DNA of 64,000 bases from Ehretia macrophylla (GCA_037974665.1 CM075781.1:37789735-37853734); one strand, 5' to 3'. Counted from the first letter of the stretch, positions 21,380-34,029 are shown. The notes: generated from the letters alone by a model not told the origin. Program-made: numbers and translations.

Positions 21380-24300
21380 GGCTCGAGGGCCTTAGACAAA
21401 AATACCGCTTCAAGTGTTCTGAGTGTCATGCATTCTTCAGTTGTTTCCCGTACTTGTCGTGGAGGTAGAAGGTTCCAAGTCGGACTTCTTTCACGACTTC
21501 GTACGGTCCTTCCCAGGTCGGGGAGAGCTTATTACTCGGGCGTGACAAAAAGATGGCCTTTCTGAGTACGAGGTCACCAACCTTAATAGGCTTAGACTTG
21601 ACCTATTAGGCAAAGGCTCTTTGCATGGCAGCTTTGCTGGCCAACATTCTAATTTGAGCTTTAGCTCGGAGCTCTTTAGTGAGGTCGAGCTCTTCATGGA
21701 TCAGGGCTCCGTTTATTCCTGGATCATGGTGGAGGGACCTACTGGTAGGAGACCCGATCTCCACTGGCAGTACCACTTGAGTATCGAAGGTCAGCTCAAA
21801 GGGAGATTCTCTCGTTGCCGAGCTGGTGGTAGTCCACTGAGCCCACAACACCTCGGGAAGAATTGATGCCCACTGGCCTTCCGCTTCTTCCAACTTGGTT
21901 TTCAGGCCCTGTAAAATGATTTGGTTAGTCCTTTCGACTTGGCCATTACTTTGAGGGTGAACAATAGATGAGAATCTAAGGTCGATTCCGATCTCAGCAC
22001 GTTTGTCTCGAAAGTATGCACTATCGAATTGCTTGCCGTGGTCGGTAATGATGACCTTCGGCACCCCAAATCGACAAATGATATTCTTCAATACAAAATC
22101 CCAAGCTGCCTTTTCTGTTATTCTAGCAACACCTTCAGCGTCGGGCCATTTGGTGAAGTAGTCTTCAGCTACGAAAGCATGCTTCTTTTGGCCAACACTA
22201 GTTGGCAATGGGCCAATGATATGTAGACCCCACTGATAGAATAGCCACGGGCTTATCATCACCGTGAGTTCCATTGCCGGTTTCCTCTGTACATTGGCGA
22301 ACCTTTGGCAGGTGTCACACTTTTTTACATACTCTTTGACATCTTATTCTAAGGTTGGCCAAAAATAGCCTTGGCTCAATGCCTTCCACGCCAGAGCCTT
22401 GCCACCCAAGTGGTTTCCACATACTCCTTCACGGATCTCTCGGAGTACATAGTTTTCCTCCTCGGGTCCGACACACTTTAAGAGAGGCCAAATGTAGGCT
22501 CTCTTGTAAAGTTGCCCAGTTATTATGACAAGCCTTGAGGCTTGTTTCATGAGTTTCTAAGCTGCATTTTCATTCTCCGGGGTCATCCTCCCTCCAAGTA
22601 GTCCAGGATTGGTTTGGTCCAATCTGGGCTTAAATTGAGCTCGATTACGACTAGCTCCCCAACAGGATCCTTGGTTCGGAGACTTCTTCTACACGGACTA
22701 GTGCGGGTTGGCTCTCGCTCAAGGCCAACATGGACAGAGCGTCAGCCTTCATATTCTTCTCCCTCAGGATTTGCTGCACCGTGAGCCTCTTGAGCCCTGA
22801 AGTCAAATCCTTAACTTTGTTGAGATAGGCCAGCATAGCATTGTCTTTAACTTCGAACTCTCCTGATATCTGACTAGCAACCAATTGAGAGTCGGTGTTC
22901 AGGTCAATTATTCATGCCCCGAGCTGAGCCGCAATTTTCAATCCCGCGACCACTGCTTCGTACTTAGCCTCATTGTTGGACGCCAGAAAGGCGAACTTGA
23001 GGGAGTATTGGTGCTCGTGTCGGGTCGGGTCGAGGATGACCACCCTGGCTCCACTTCCAGACTTCCCTGATGCCCCATCCACATAGACCTTCCACACATC
23101 CTCCGAGTTTTGTTCGGCTTGGGCAGTACATTCCACCACAAAATTCGTGATGGCTTGGCCTTTGATGGTTGTTCTGGGTTGGTAGGTGATGTCAAATTGA
23201 CTCAGCTCAACTGCCCATTTCAGCAGCCTACCCGACGCCTCTGGTTTGTGCATGATGGTCTTGAGTGGGGCATCCATCATGACCTTAATTGGATGAGCAT
23301 CAAAGTATGGCTTCAGCTTTCTTGCCGCCATGATGAGTGCGAGGGTTAGTTTTTCCAAGGAGGAATACCTCATCTTGGCCCCTTGTAAGGTTTTGCTGAC
23401 ATAATAGACCGGCTTCTGCTCCTTCCCTTCTTCGTAGAGTAGTGCTGCCGCCACTACTGTCCCTGAACATGCCAAGTATAGTACTAGTTCCTCCCCACCT
23501 CAGGCCGGGATAGCAACGGTAGCGAAGCTAGATATTTTTTCAGCTCTTGGAAGGCGTTCTGGCATTCTATAGTCCATTCAAAATTCTTAGGATTCCTCAA
23601 TATTTTGAACAGAGGAGCACACTTGTCGACCGACCTAGACATGAATCTGCTCAGTGCCGCAACCTTGCCCGCGAGCACCTGGACGTCTTTCACACATGTT
23701 GGCGGTGCTAGGTCAAGTATCGCCTGAACCTTCTCCGGGTTGGCTTCTATTCCACGGGCTGTGACCATGAAGCCCAGAAACTTTCTTGCCTTGACGTCGA
23801 ATGCATACTTTTTCGGGTTCAATTTTATCCCAAAGTGCTCCATTAAGGCGAAAGCTTTAGCCAGGTCGGCTACATGGTCTTCCGCCCTTTTGCTCTTGAC
23901 CAACATGTCATCTACATAGATCTTTATATTTCGGCCAATCTGATTTTTGAAAACCTTGTTCATCATCCGAGTGTAGGTAGCTCCAGCATTCTTGAGGGCA
24001 AAAGGCATGACCTCATAGTAGTAGAGACCTTTATGGGTGGTAAAGGCAGTCTTCTCTTTGTCTCCGGGACCCATAGTGATCTGGTTATGGCCTTTGAAGG
24101 CATCCATAAAAGAGAGTAGCTCAAACCCGGAGGTGGCATCCACCATTTGATTAATTCGAGGTAGGGGAAAGCAGTCCTTAGGGCAGCCTTTATTGAGGTC
24201 AGTAAAGTCAATACACAGTCTCCATCCACCTGAGGATTTGGTCACCAGTACCACGTTGGATAACCGGGTTGGGTATTGAATTTTCCTTATGTGTCTGGCG

Positions 24301-26660
24301 TCTACCAACTTATCCACCTCTTCTGCTATGATTTGTTGCTTATCATAATAGAAGTGTTTGCACTTCTGCTTTACCAGATAGTGATTTGGGTTGGCATTCA
24401 GGTGATGCTCAATCACACTCGGGTCAACTCCTATCATGTCAGAAGCAGACCATGCAAATATGTGTTCACTTTTCAGGAAAAATTGACTTATACCTTTTTT
24501 GAGGTCATCAGAGAGTTCACTTCCGAGCTTTGCTATCTTCGTCTCATCAGAGAGCTCCACCTCTTGAAGGTCTTTAGTCGGGCTCCCTCTCTTAGTATCC
24601 CTATTTTTCTCGGGCAGATCTGGTCCCCAACCAACCTGATATTTGGGGGAGGGAGAGAGTTTTCATAACATTCCCGAGCTGGGAGCTGGGCCCCGCAGAT
24701 GGTTACCGTGCCGCTTGGGGTCGGGAATTTCAGGGCCTGGTGGTAAGTTGAAGGAACGACCCTGAAATGGTTGAGCGCCACCTGACCTAAGATCCCATTG
24801 TAAGTGAAGTTGTAATCCATTACAATGAAGTTGGCCTGCATCGAAACCCGCTTGTCTCCGTCTTTCAGCTTTAGTCGGAGGTTGATAACTCCTTCAGCTC
24901 GGTAGGCATGCCCGGTTAATCCAGCTAAGGTGCCTCTCAATGGCTTGAGCCGGCTCCTGTCCAACCCCATTTGCTCAAATGCCTTCAAGAATAGGACTTC
25001 TGCCGAGCTCCCGGTGTCCACCATTAGCCTTTTCACGGTGAAGTTGGCTATTTCAGCGTTGATCACCAGTGGGTCGTCATGGAGCAATATCACACCCTCC
25101 AAGTCTTCTGAGGAGAAAGTGAGCTCCTCCATCTCCTGGACCGGGCCCCGCGTCAGCCCGTACTCCTTTCCAGCCTGAACATAACCCTTCCTGCCAGCCG
25201 AGGTTTCCCTACCCGACGCCAACCCTCCAGCGATGGTTTTAATCACAGCCAAACGTCCGCCTCTGGCTTGGCGTTTAGGTGGACTCCTCTCTCTATCCCT
25301 TTGATCTTGGCTCCGGGTCGATTGTTGATCTATGTACCTCCGGAGGTGACCTTGGGCTATCAGTGCTTCGAACTCCTGTTTCAAGTCTTTGCACTCATTG
25401 GTGGTATGGCCGTAGTCCATATGGTAGCGGCAATACTTGGTTCTCAGGTCGGCCTTTCATCCTCAGCACTGGAGGCAGGTGGTTATGGTGCTGGATCTCC
25501 ATCAGGATCTGCTCCTTTGTGGTGTTAAGGGGAGTGAACATAGTGAACCGGGGGTTTTGCTTCGGTTGCTTGCCTCGGTCGTTTTGAATTTTTCCTCTGG
25601 GTTGGGCTCGGGAGGTCTTTCCCTTCTTGCCGGTTTCCTTCTCCTTGTCGTCATCCCTCTTCGCCTGATGAATTTCTTCCGAGTGTATGTACCATTATGC
25701 TCGTACCATCAGCTCGGCTAAAGTATCCTCGGGGTCGATAGCCAGGGAGGATGTAAGGGGGCCCGACCTGAGTCCACTTTTGGTAGGCCATTAATGCCAT
25801 AGAGTCCTCCAGGTTAGGTATTCTGAGGGACTCTTTATTGAATTAGGTCGTGTAAGCCCTTAGACTTTCTCCTCTATGCTGCTTCACCAACATCAATGAT
25901 GAAATATGGCGGGTTGCACGTCGGCTTCCCGCGAAGCGGGACAAGAAAGCCGCAGCCAGTTGATGAAAACTTAAAATAGAGCCGGGACAAAGTTTTTGGA
26001 ACTAGTCCAAGGCATTGCCAACCAGGATGGTCAGGAATGTCTTCGTCTTCATCAGGTCGGTCATATCATGCGGAGTTATATGATGATCAAAGTTGAGCAG
26101 GTGACTGGTTGGGTCTCCATCCCTATTTTAGACTGCCAGGTTAGGCATCAGGTTACCGGTGGGCAATGGGACAGCAAGTACCTCGGGTGCAAGTGGGCTT
26201 ACACCAAGCTAGTTTATGACCTTAGCTATGGTAGCCGCAGTCTTGGCCTGCTCGGGGTTGGCATGGGCCACCCTTTTTTCTCTCGCCTCTTCGGGTCCCG
26301 CCATCGGCTCCAAGAAGCCCTCTTCGTCTTGCGCCCATTTTTGTCTCGGGGCTGGGATGCAGAATTGTGGATGCGTAGGCCTTGGCGTAGCTACTTGCGG
26401 AACTGGGGGTCCGCAGCTAGCCGGGCTACCTGCTCCTTGAGTTCCTCAAACATCCTGAGCATCATCTTCACCTCTGGTGATAGGTTGGAGTTGAGGTCTC
26501 CATCTGTGGATGGGTTGGTTTGTGAGGCTAAGTGTATACGTTGGCTCGTTCCAACATCGGTTTTGGTGGGGTCTTGGCTAGGTACCTACGTGGTTTCGAG
26601 GTCTCCATCCGGGTTGGGCGAGTCCTCTACCGGTGCGCTGTGACATCTAGTTTGTACCAT
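21380..26660 (-). pseudogene. Element A, gag-pol relic
   Basis: In minus-strand order the gag part lies at about 26.66-25.4 kb, the zinc-knuckle and protease part at 25.4-24.6 kb, reverse transcriptase at 24.5-23.6 kb, the two RNase H domains at 23.5-22.7 kb and integrase at 22.5-21.5 kb. Each part aligns with the intact-looking frame of element B. The frame is broken many times. Confidence 0.92.
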
Positions 26661-26726
26661 GATGGTTTCTCAATGAGTGGTGAGAAGAGTGATGGAAAGA
26701 ATTCCTTCCCACAGACGGCGCCAAAC

Positions 26727-27209
26727 TGTCGAGGTCAGAAATCTCACAGTTGAGGTTGGACGGCTACGCTTGTCAAGCTGAACTTTCAAGTTGGCCTCCG
26801 AGCTGAACTTTCAAGTTGGCCTCCGAGTTGAACTTTCAGGTCGGCCACTTAACCTGCACCAAGAAAGGGAAGGAAAAAGAGGGGTAATGACCCGAATTTT
26901 TTCATCGGGCGTGCGAATGATTAGTATGTCCGAGTTGGCAGGGTAGCTGAGTGCATTAATGACGAGTTACCTCCGGAATGAAGGGGTGGAGCTCTATTTA
27001 TACTAAATTCAGACTTGACAGCATTTAATGCAGTGCAACTTTATATCCCATCAGAACAGCTGGCACCCAGGTCGGGGTTTTTCTGGGTCGGGATGAGATT
27101 GAATCAGCATCCAGGTTGGGCATTAGCTGAACAGGCTGGCCTCGGCCCGGGTTGGACTTCCTCAACTCGGAATGGGTATCATACCTTAGCTCGAAAATCC
27201 TCCTCGTCA
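26727..27209 (-). repeat. Element A, 5' LTR (483 bp)
   Basis: Plus strand TGTCGAGG to CCTCGTCA. The primer-site complement (CCCACAGACGGCGCCA) lies immediately to its left. It carries the minus-strand TATA box seen on plus as CTATTTATACT near 26,994. Confidence 0.93.
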
Positions 27210-27214
27210 GAAAT

Positions 27215-27952
27215 GTTGATTACATGGGTGATTATCTTTACTTGGAAAACTATTGCCTCACGAAATATTTTAAAATATGTTGATATTTTTAGTTTGTAAA
27301 GCTACTTAATCACTATTTAATCCTATGTCTCTACCAATTTTAATTTTCTAACTACTTAATCCGTACTAATGGATCATTCTAAATTTGCTCCATAGTTACT
27401 AATATTGTAACCAGTGGCAGATTCATTTTATTACTTAAAAAGTATGTGTATTTTTAAGATATTGTTAATATAAAAAATTAATTTAGTCTTTACAAAAAAA
27501 TTATTCTTATGATAATTAAATTAAATTTTTAAATCCCACTAAATAAAAATTTTAGATCATTGGAATGACCACCAATATTAACTAGATGTGAGTTATTCAT
27601 AGAAATAATTGAATAATCATATATATGATTTCACCCTCAGTTTGTGATAACATACTAAAACTTGTCATATTTTTCCCATCATGACATGTGTCTTTCATCT
27701 GTAACCATCAAGACTCTGGCAAGTTGAACTAGAGCGCGTAAATTAGAGACACACGTACGAGGTCATAGGTAATGGTAGATGGTATTATAGTCTTAATCAC
27801 TATCTCTTTACAAGAGATGCTAAGAATTCAAAGTATTGACCTAAAGTTCATACCTAATCTACCATTGATTAATTATCCCTAAAGTTGACTAAGTTTATTT
27901 GACCAATATAATATTGACCAAAAAATAAGCAGCTTTTTCTCATTTGTTTTTA
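27215..27952. other. Intergenic, nothing recognised
   Basis: AT-rich; a short CCAGTGGCAG word near 27,412 may be a fragment of the repeat at 38,936. Confidence 0.4.
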
Positions 27953-28087
27953 GGGGAAAAATTCAATTTAGTCTTTAAACTTTAGCATAAAAATCAAATA
28001 AGTTTTTGTATTTTAAAAAAATATGACTTTACAGGAATCTATTTGGTCTTTATGCTAAATCTCAGGTACTAAATTGGCTTTTTTCCT
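27953..28087. mobile_element. Short MULE-like MITE, 135 bp
   Basis: Starts GGGGAAAAATTCAATTTAGTC and ends with its approximate complement (TAAATTGGCTTTTTTCC). The flanks TTGTTTTTA (27944-27952) and TTGTCTTTA (28088-28096) form a 9 bp duplication with one mismatch. It belongs to the same family as 30642-30774. Confidence 0.75.
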
Positions 28088-28434
28088 TTGTCTTTATGAT
28101 AATTTTGACAACAGATAGATAGGTTATACCATATTAGAGTTAAATCATGTAATCACTTTTTTGCACGTATATGATTCCGATCTTATAGTTGTATTTGATT
28201 AAAATTTTAAAAGTGTAGTGATCTAACTCAATACATGTATTAAATCAGTTAAATGTATGATCCTGAAGGTAGTTGAGGAGTTTTTAACTCACATGTGGTG
28301 AGTCAATACCTCTCCTCGTTACCAAGCAAGTTACCCCTTGAGGGCCCCTTTTTCTCTTCCTTCTTCTGGAAGAATTAAACTATCAAATACCTTCCTAGTC
28401 CTAAAAAGCTTCAACTTGACCTGCCTTCTCCAAA

Positions 28435-29732
28435 AAGAAAAGTGAGGGAATAGAATATTTATAGTTAAATGACCATTTTGTAACTTTAGTTGCTGTCGCT
28501 AAGTGCTTTTCTTTGCTTAGCCAATTTATTAACGATTATAAAACAAAGTCCTTTTTACACAATATATAGTAAGGGTTGTTGCCACAACTTTCTTGTATAA
28601 ATTTTTTCTCCTACTACATAATTAATGTAGCAGTTGTTAATTCTTGCTACTTAAGGAAGAAAAAATATCTAGTGGAGATACATTTGTGAATTATTTGTAA
28701 AAAAAAAAGTTAATAGAACTTGGGAACGTTATATCCAGCATGACCAAAAAAAAAGGAGCCCACTCTTGACAAGAATAGTTGATAGAATAATTTTTAATTG
28801 CTTGTTTTATTTATTTTGTTTATCATTTACAATCGCTTCCAGTATGTGTAGTGGTACAACAATTACATTGACATTTGAGAATAAAGTTGTTCTTATTTTC
28901 GTATTTAATCATTCTTTCTTATCGAAATACTTCTTGATCATTGAGACTATCAAAATTCTTGAAACTCAAGACAAATTCAACTCCTTAATCCTAAAATCCT
29001 AATGGAGCCGATCCTAATTAAATTTTGTATTAAGCAAGAAATGCTAATACTGCATTTTTTTTATTATTTAAAAAAGATCTAAATCATTTTATAACATTAT
29101 TTAAAATATTACACACTAGAATTAATTTCAAAAGCTCTCGCATAATCATATATACTAGCAGTGAGCCACTACCGCTTTTCGCAGCAAGTCACTTGCGAAA
29201 TTGTTTTCTCATTACATCTCTTCGTGCATGGGCGGTGGTGCATGCCCAGAAGTCAACAAATCTAACTTGCTGGATTGTTGCTACCACAGGCATCGTGTAT
29301 TTCTCGCTTAGATATCGTTTCTACGTTAAAATAAAATAAAATTCAACCACCATAACGATAATGGACTTGAAAACTTTTCAAGTCAGCACTGCAGACTCAT
29401 AAGGCCACTGGCCATGCCTGAAGTCAACAAATCTTACATGTTTGGCTTGTTGCTAGGTATTGTGTCTTTGACGATTAGATAACTTAATTTTCTACGTCGG
29501 TTAATATATAAGGAAAGAATATAACATACAAAATACAACTCTAAGGTCGGGATAATGTGTGGGAGGAGGTTGTCGTAGAGTTTGAACAATAACATGGTGT
29601 TTTTTTGTTCATTGTGGGGTGGTTGTGTGATATGTGTTTTCCGAAATTATAAAAGAGAATAAAATAAGATAAAATTTAATTCAAGAATAGATCTAAAATT
29701 TTTGTTCAGTGGAGGTGCACATAATTAAACAC

Positions 29733-29776
<44 letters not shown>

Positions 29777-30260
29777 TTTTTCAATGAAAATTAAATTAAT
29801 ATTTTAATCAAATAGTACATTAAAGTTACACATTTTTAAAAAATACAATATTTCAACGTATTCTTTAATAGCTCCGCTCTTTGAATCCCATAAATCCACC
29901 CATACTCCAACTCCATAAACGAGAGTGGACTTGAATACTTTTCAAGTCACCAGTGGAAGACCATAATAAGGTGATGCTTGATGTCTAGCAGATAGCGGTT
30001 AGCACCGCCCATTTAACGGTCAACTGCCACATCGCATAGTAAGTAAATTCTACAAGGAAGATTAGGGATACTTCTTAGTCTTTTTCAGATATTCTTCCAT
30101 GGATAAGGTTTGATTTTCTTGGACCACATATGGTTGTTGTTGGCAGACAAACTGCAACGTCTTTACGCAGAAAAAGACATTCATAAAATTTTTGATGTTA
30201 TTGTAGATCATGATAGGAAACAACCAACAGGGTGAGGAAAGGGATGGCCATACTCGAACC
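28435..30260. repeat. Duplicated block, copy 1
   Basis: Stretches of this block align in order with 56,690-59,245: around 28,440-28,720, 29,150-29,400 and 29,900-30,260. Shared words include TTTTCTCATTACATCT, GGGCGGT followed by ATGC-CC and GTCAACAAAT, CATAACGA, CCATGGATAAG and TAGATCAT. Within copy 1 the GTCAACAAATCT to CTTTTCAAGTCA unit itself occurs twice (29,245-29,395 and 29,415-29,955). A frame on the minus strand at 30,062-30,274 ends LSMEEYLKKTKK, and copy 2 can be read as LSMEEYLENTRK, but I recognise no gene. Confidence 0.65.
29735..29772. repeat. AT dinucleotide microsatellite
   Basis: An uninterrupted run of TA repeats, about 38 bp. Confidence 0.95.
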
Positions 30261-30641
30261 AAATTACACCACAAAACTATTGTGTTTCCGAAACTTAAGG
30301 TTGTTAACTACTCCACAAATAAAAAACCCAAAAGCCTAGCCTTTTGACAAGTTTATAATGAGACAATAAGCTTGTACTAAAGTTTTCCTAGCATTATCAA
30401 CAAGTCTTTGGTCTAGTGATATATTACTTGTTGTGAGTACGATAAATTGTAAGATTAATTCTCGTGAGTGACATATATATTTTAATATGTATTGTACGAT
30501 TTAAACATCCCTTAAATAAATAAATAAAAATTTCCTAGCATTTTGATAAGTTTATGATGCAGAAATAATGTTTGGGTAGAAGCCAAAATGCCCCATGAGT
30601 TAGTGGGGTAAATCCCAGACGACCCCATGAACTTTCAAAAT

Positions 30642-30774
30642 GGGGAAAAATCAATTTAGTCCCTGAGATTTAGCATAAAAACCAAACAGGTCCTTGTAAA
30701 GTCATATTTTTTCAAAGCACAGAAACCTGTTTGGTCTTTATATTAAACTTCAGGGACTAAATTGGGTTTTTTCT
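30642..30774. mobile_element. Short MULE-like MITE, 133 bp
   Basis: Starts GGGGAAAAATCAATTTAGTC and ends with the approximate complement. Flanked by the perfect 10 bp direct repeat CTTTCAAAAT at 30632-30641 and 30775-30784. Same family as 27953-28087. Confidence 0.85.
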
Positions 30775-30825
30775 CTTTCAAAATTACCCAAATTCGCCTA
30801 TGTTGACTGATATCATTATATTTTA

Positions 30826-31684
30826 GGGCAAAAATCATTTTAGTCCCTGAGATTTGGTATAAAACCCAAACTAGTCTATGAGGTTTGCAAAAAGACCAAA
30901 TAGGTCCCTACAATTATTTATGACTTAATAGTCAAATATTTGACTAAATAAAAAGACTTAAATGCCCTTACTTTAATGGTTGGAGATTTGGAGGGAAGGG
31001 AAAAAAAAAATTGGGACCATGTAACAAGCACAACTATTTAAGCACCCAAGCAATTTTTTCAATCATTTGAAAACAAAAATGAAAAAATAATAATAGATGA
31101 AAAAAATACAAATATTAAATGTGAAAAAATAATTTACATGTAACGAATTCATCGTCTATTATTATTATTATTTTTTTGTTTTCAAATGACGAGAAATTCA
31201 TTACATGTGAATTATAGTGAATTTATTACAAGGTTATACATTCTATTGTCTAATATTGCACCTCAATATATTTTTCAAGTTAGTTAAAAGTCAGACAACA
31301 TTTGTAGTTGGAGGACATATATCCAAAATTTAAGACTTTAAAAGCCACAATTAGTGGCTACCCGATACTAAATTCAATATTTGTTGTCGTTGTTCTTTTT
31401 TTTTTTTTTTTTGGTGAGAAAGAGCATGAATTGAAAGTGAAAAAAGAAAAAAAAATAGCTTGAGTGCTTAAATAGTTGTGCCTGCTGCATAGTCCCAATC
31501 TTTTTTTTTTCTTTCCCTCCAAATCTCTAACCACTAAAGCAAGGACATTTAAGTCTTTTTATTTAGTCAAATCTTTGACTATTAAGTCATAAATAATAGG
31601 AGAGACCTATTTGGTCTTTTTACAAACCTCAGGAACTAAATTGGGCTTTATACTAAACCTCAGGGACCAAAATGGTTTTTGTCC
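30826..31684. mobile_element. MULE-type foldback element, 859 bp
   Basis: Starts GGGCAAAAATCATTTTAG; the right end is its complement. The inverted arms run about 200 bp or more (for example TTGACTAAATAAAAAGACTTA pairs with TAAGTCTTTTTATTTAGTCAA). Flanked by the perfect 10 bp repeat TTATATTTTA at 30816-30825 and 31685-31694. No coding capacity. Its left end is only 41 bp from the right target repeat of the previous MITE. Confidence 0.85.
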
Positions 31685-31694
31685 TTATATTTTA

Positions 31695-32354
31695 TGTTTT
31701 ATATTGACGATTGTATCCCTACTCCAAACGTGTATTCTCAAGATTATCTCTTGACATAAGTCCCCTAATGATTTAAAATAATCTGTGAAAACTATCTATA
31801 TATTTTTAATATACTATTTATGCAAATTAACTAGATATATTTGGTTAGTTTTATTTTGTAAAAAAAAAAAAAATTATTCGTCATTTCTTATTATTGTAAT
31901 TCACTGTGGTTTGTTTCTATTATCTTGGGTGTTATTTTGGAAGTTACATATTGTTCAAATTAAAATCTTACATTTTAGTATTATACTTCATTATTTTCAA
32001 ATTTTAAATCTATCTGTAGTTATCTCTAGAATAATATAATTAGATATAATTTCTTATGTAAGGAGGCGTGTTGAGGTTAATAATTCAAAATAGATCTCAT
32101 TCCAACTGATTAAACTTTTAGATAATGTATTTATTTATATGGTATTAGTACTCATGTTACCAAAATAGTTGTGGGTTCAACTCTCGTCGTCATTCATTAA
32201 TATGTCAACGTGTAAGGTCATAATCTCACCTCACATAAGGGAGCGTTTTGAGTTAATAAATGATTTTAATAAAACTCTCTCTAAAAATTTAAAATTTTTA
32301 GACGAAGTGGTAAATTAATATATAAGAAAATATTGTGAAATAATATATATATAT
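31695..32354. other. Intergenic AT-rich sequence
   Basis: No gene; GTGTTGAGGTTAATAATTC-like words near 32,070 and 32,250 belong to a common dispersed plant repeat. Confidence 0.4.
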
Positions 32355-32905
32355 ATTAATGTATTAAACTAGAAGGGAAGTTGATTAGTTAAGAAAATTA
32401 ACATGTCAAACTGAACACCATTTGTTAAGAAATTCCCCACCAATTCTCTTATCCTTTTTTGTTAGCTTCTTAAGGAACTTGATATATATCTGGCCGGCCC
32501 ACCAATTTATTATGCTTAATGGAATCTTCTCTTAATTGCATATAAACCACGACATGACACTTGTCAGTGAGCAAGCACATGCCATCACTTCTCTTCCAGT
32601 GTTTTGCGTGACATTGCTTTCTCAAGATCATTGCATCAAGCTGAAAACTACAATTAATACGAATTGTTCCTATACACTTGACACAAATGAGATAATGACT
32701 GCTCTTGCAATATACTCCATCGGTCACAAAATATTTTTTCTTTCTTTTTACTATGCCCATTAAAAGAGTGTTTTACACAATTTATTCTACATTGCAAAGT
32801 TTATTTTATCCCGTAAAAGCATACGTAATTTTTAATTGCAAAAGATCACAAATTTGACAATAACATCAACTTTCAAATACAAAATTTAAAATTTATCTAA
32901 GTCTT
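32355..32905. repeat. Second duplicated block, copy 1
   Basis: Aligns in order with 35,625-36,810: TAATGTATTAAACTAGAAGG, AAGAAATTCCCCAC, AAGCACATGCCATC, TGTTTTGCGTGACATT, AAGCTGAAAACTACAATTAA and CATCAACTTTCAAATA all recur. Noncoding as far as I can see. Confidence 0.8.
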
Positions 32906-32929
32906 AGGCTCCATAGCATTTTTAGTGAC

Positions 32930-33225
32930 TGTATTATTTCCGTTACTATTTTGTGACGAATTTAGCGATAAACCTTTGTCGCCGTCGTTTAGTGATGAAT
33001 TTAGCGACTGTATTATTTTCGTCGCAGTCTATCGCTATAAATAATGACGGCTTGGGAGATGAACCATATCCGTTGCTATTTAGCGACGGATTAGGACAAA
33101 AGTACTATTTGGCAACGAATTGGTTTGCAACAGTCGTTTTGAGGCGGATTTCCATCGCTAATTAAATTTAGCGATAGAATAATGACGAAAACCTTCTATC
33201 ACCCGCTTTTATTTTTCTTGTAGTG
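32930..33225 (-). mobile_element. CACTA (EnSpm) terminal fragment
   Basis: Read from the minus strand it begins CACTACAAGAAAAATAAAAG, a standard CACTA terminus. It is followed by subterminal repeats of the TAGCGACGGATT type in both directions, as in CACTA subterminal regions. The opposite end was not found, so this is one end or a deleted remnant. Confidence 0.75.
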
Positions 33226-33630
33226 TATTCTCGCAAGTCAGAGAGAGGTAACGAGTAGGGTTAAGAAGTTTATGTGGATGATGGAGGAGAGTCTTAAAGC
33301 ACGATAAAACCAATTTAAACAGGTTAGCGTATATGTGCATTTGGGTTGAAGAGTAATGAGTAGGGTTAGATATAACTCTTGTCATATGATCAACATCCAC
33401 TTGTAGGTTCTTTAATGATAATGGTTTTTCCTCTTTCAAGATGGTTGCATGTCTTGAGATGTTGAACTTATATTCGGCTTTCTAGACAATTACGAGATAT
33501 GCACCAGAGTAATGATCAACGTTACAAGTCAAAAAGTCCGCTCTATGGAATGATAGTCATGTCAAGCATAAGATGTTATTAGCCAACCTAACGACTCTTC
33601 ATTTGCTTCTAATGAGGCGCGCATGAATGT
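33226..33630. other. Intergenic, nothing recognised
   Basis: A 76-codon minus-strand frame at 33,209-33,439 has no recognisable domain. Confidence 0.4.
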
Positions 33631-33633
33631 TTA

Positions 33634-34029
33634 GGCTCCGTTTGTTTGTCGTAAAATAATGTATTGGAAAAAAAAAAAATTTAAAAAAAATATTTTTTTG
33701 GAAAATAAAATACTAGAAAACACTTTCTGGTATTTGATGTATAGTGAAAAATATTTTCCGATATGAGATTTTACAAAAAAAAAAAAAATCACATATAATA
33801 TATATGTTAACCATGAGGGTGGGGGTGAGTGGGTGGGTTGGATGGGGGGGGGGGTGAAGTGGATGAATTATGAAAAATATTTTATTTTCCGAAAGGACAA
33901 AAAAATATTTTCTAATATTTTAAACTAAATTTTTTTTTTGATCGAAAAATATTTTTTAATTGACCAAAATTTTCGTGTTACCAAATATTAGAAAATTCGA
34001 AAAATATTTTCTTGCAAACAAACGAAGCC
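33634..34029. mobile_element. Tourist-like (PIF/Harbinger) MITE, 396 bp
   Basis: Ends GGCTCCGTTTGTTTG and CAAACAAACGAAGCC are inverted copies, flanked by TTA at 33631-33633 and 34030-34032, the 3 bp target of PIF/Harbinger elements. Internal GAAAATATTTT words are also inverted. No transposase. Confidence 0.85.

Larger units (their letters stand above)
17342..27209 (-). mobile_element. Element A: old Ty3/gypsy Tat-lineage retrotransposon, broken
   Basis: This 9,868 bp element is flanked by the perfect 5 bp duplication GAAAT at 17337-17341 and 27210-27214. Its sense strand is minus. From the 5' side it holds a right-hand LTR, a primer site just inside it (TGGCGCCGTCTGTGGG), gag, protease, reverse transcriptase, two RNase H domains and integrase, then a region with an opposite-strand gene, a polypurine tract and the left-hand LTR. 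The second, archaeal-type RNase H and the extra gene place it in the Tat lineage. Coding parts are broken many times (order of ten or more), so it is a fossil. By eye the LTRs differ at roughly 11 percent of aligned bases, mostly transitions, suggesting an insertion some millions of years old under usual plant rates. It is the same family as the element at 46,685. Confidence 0.95.
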
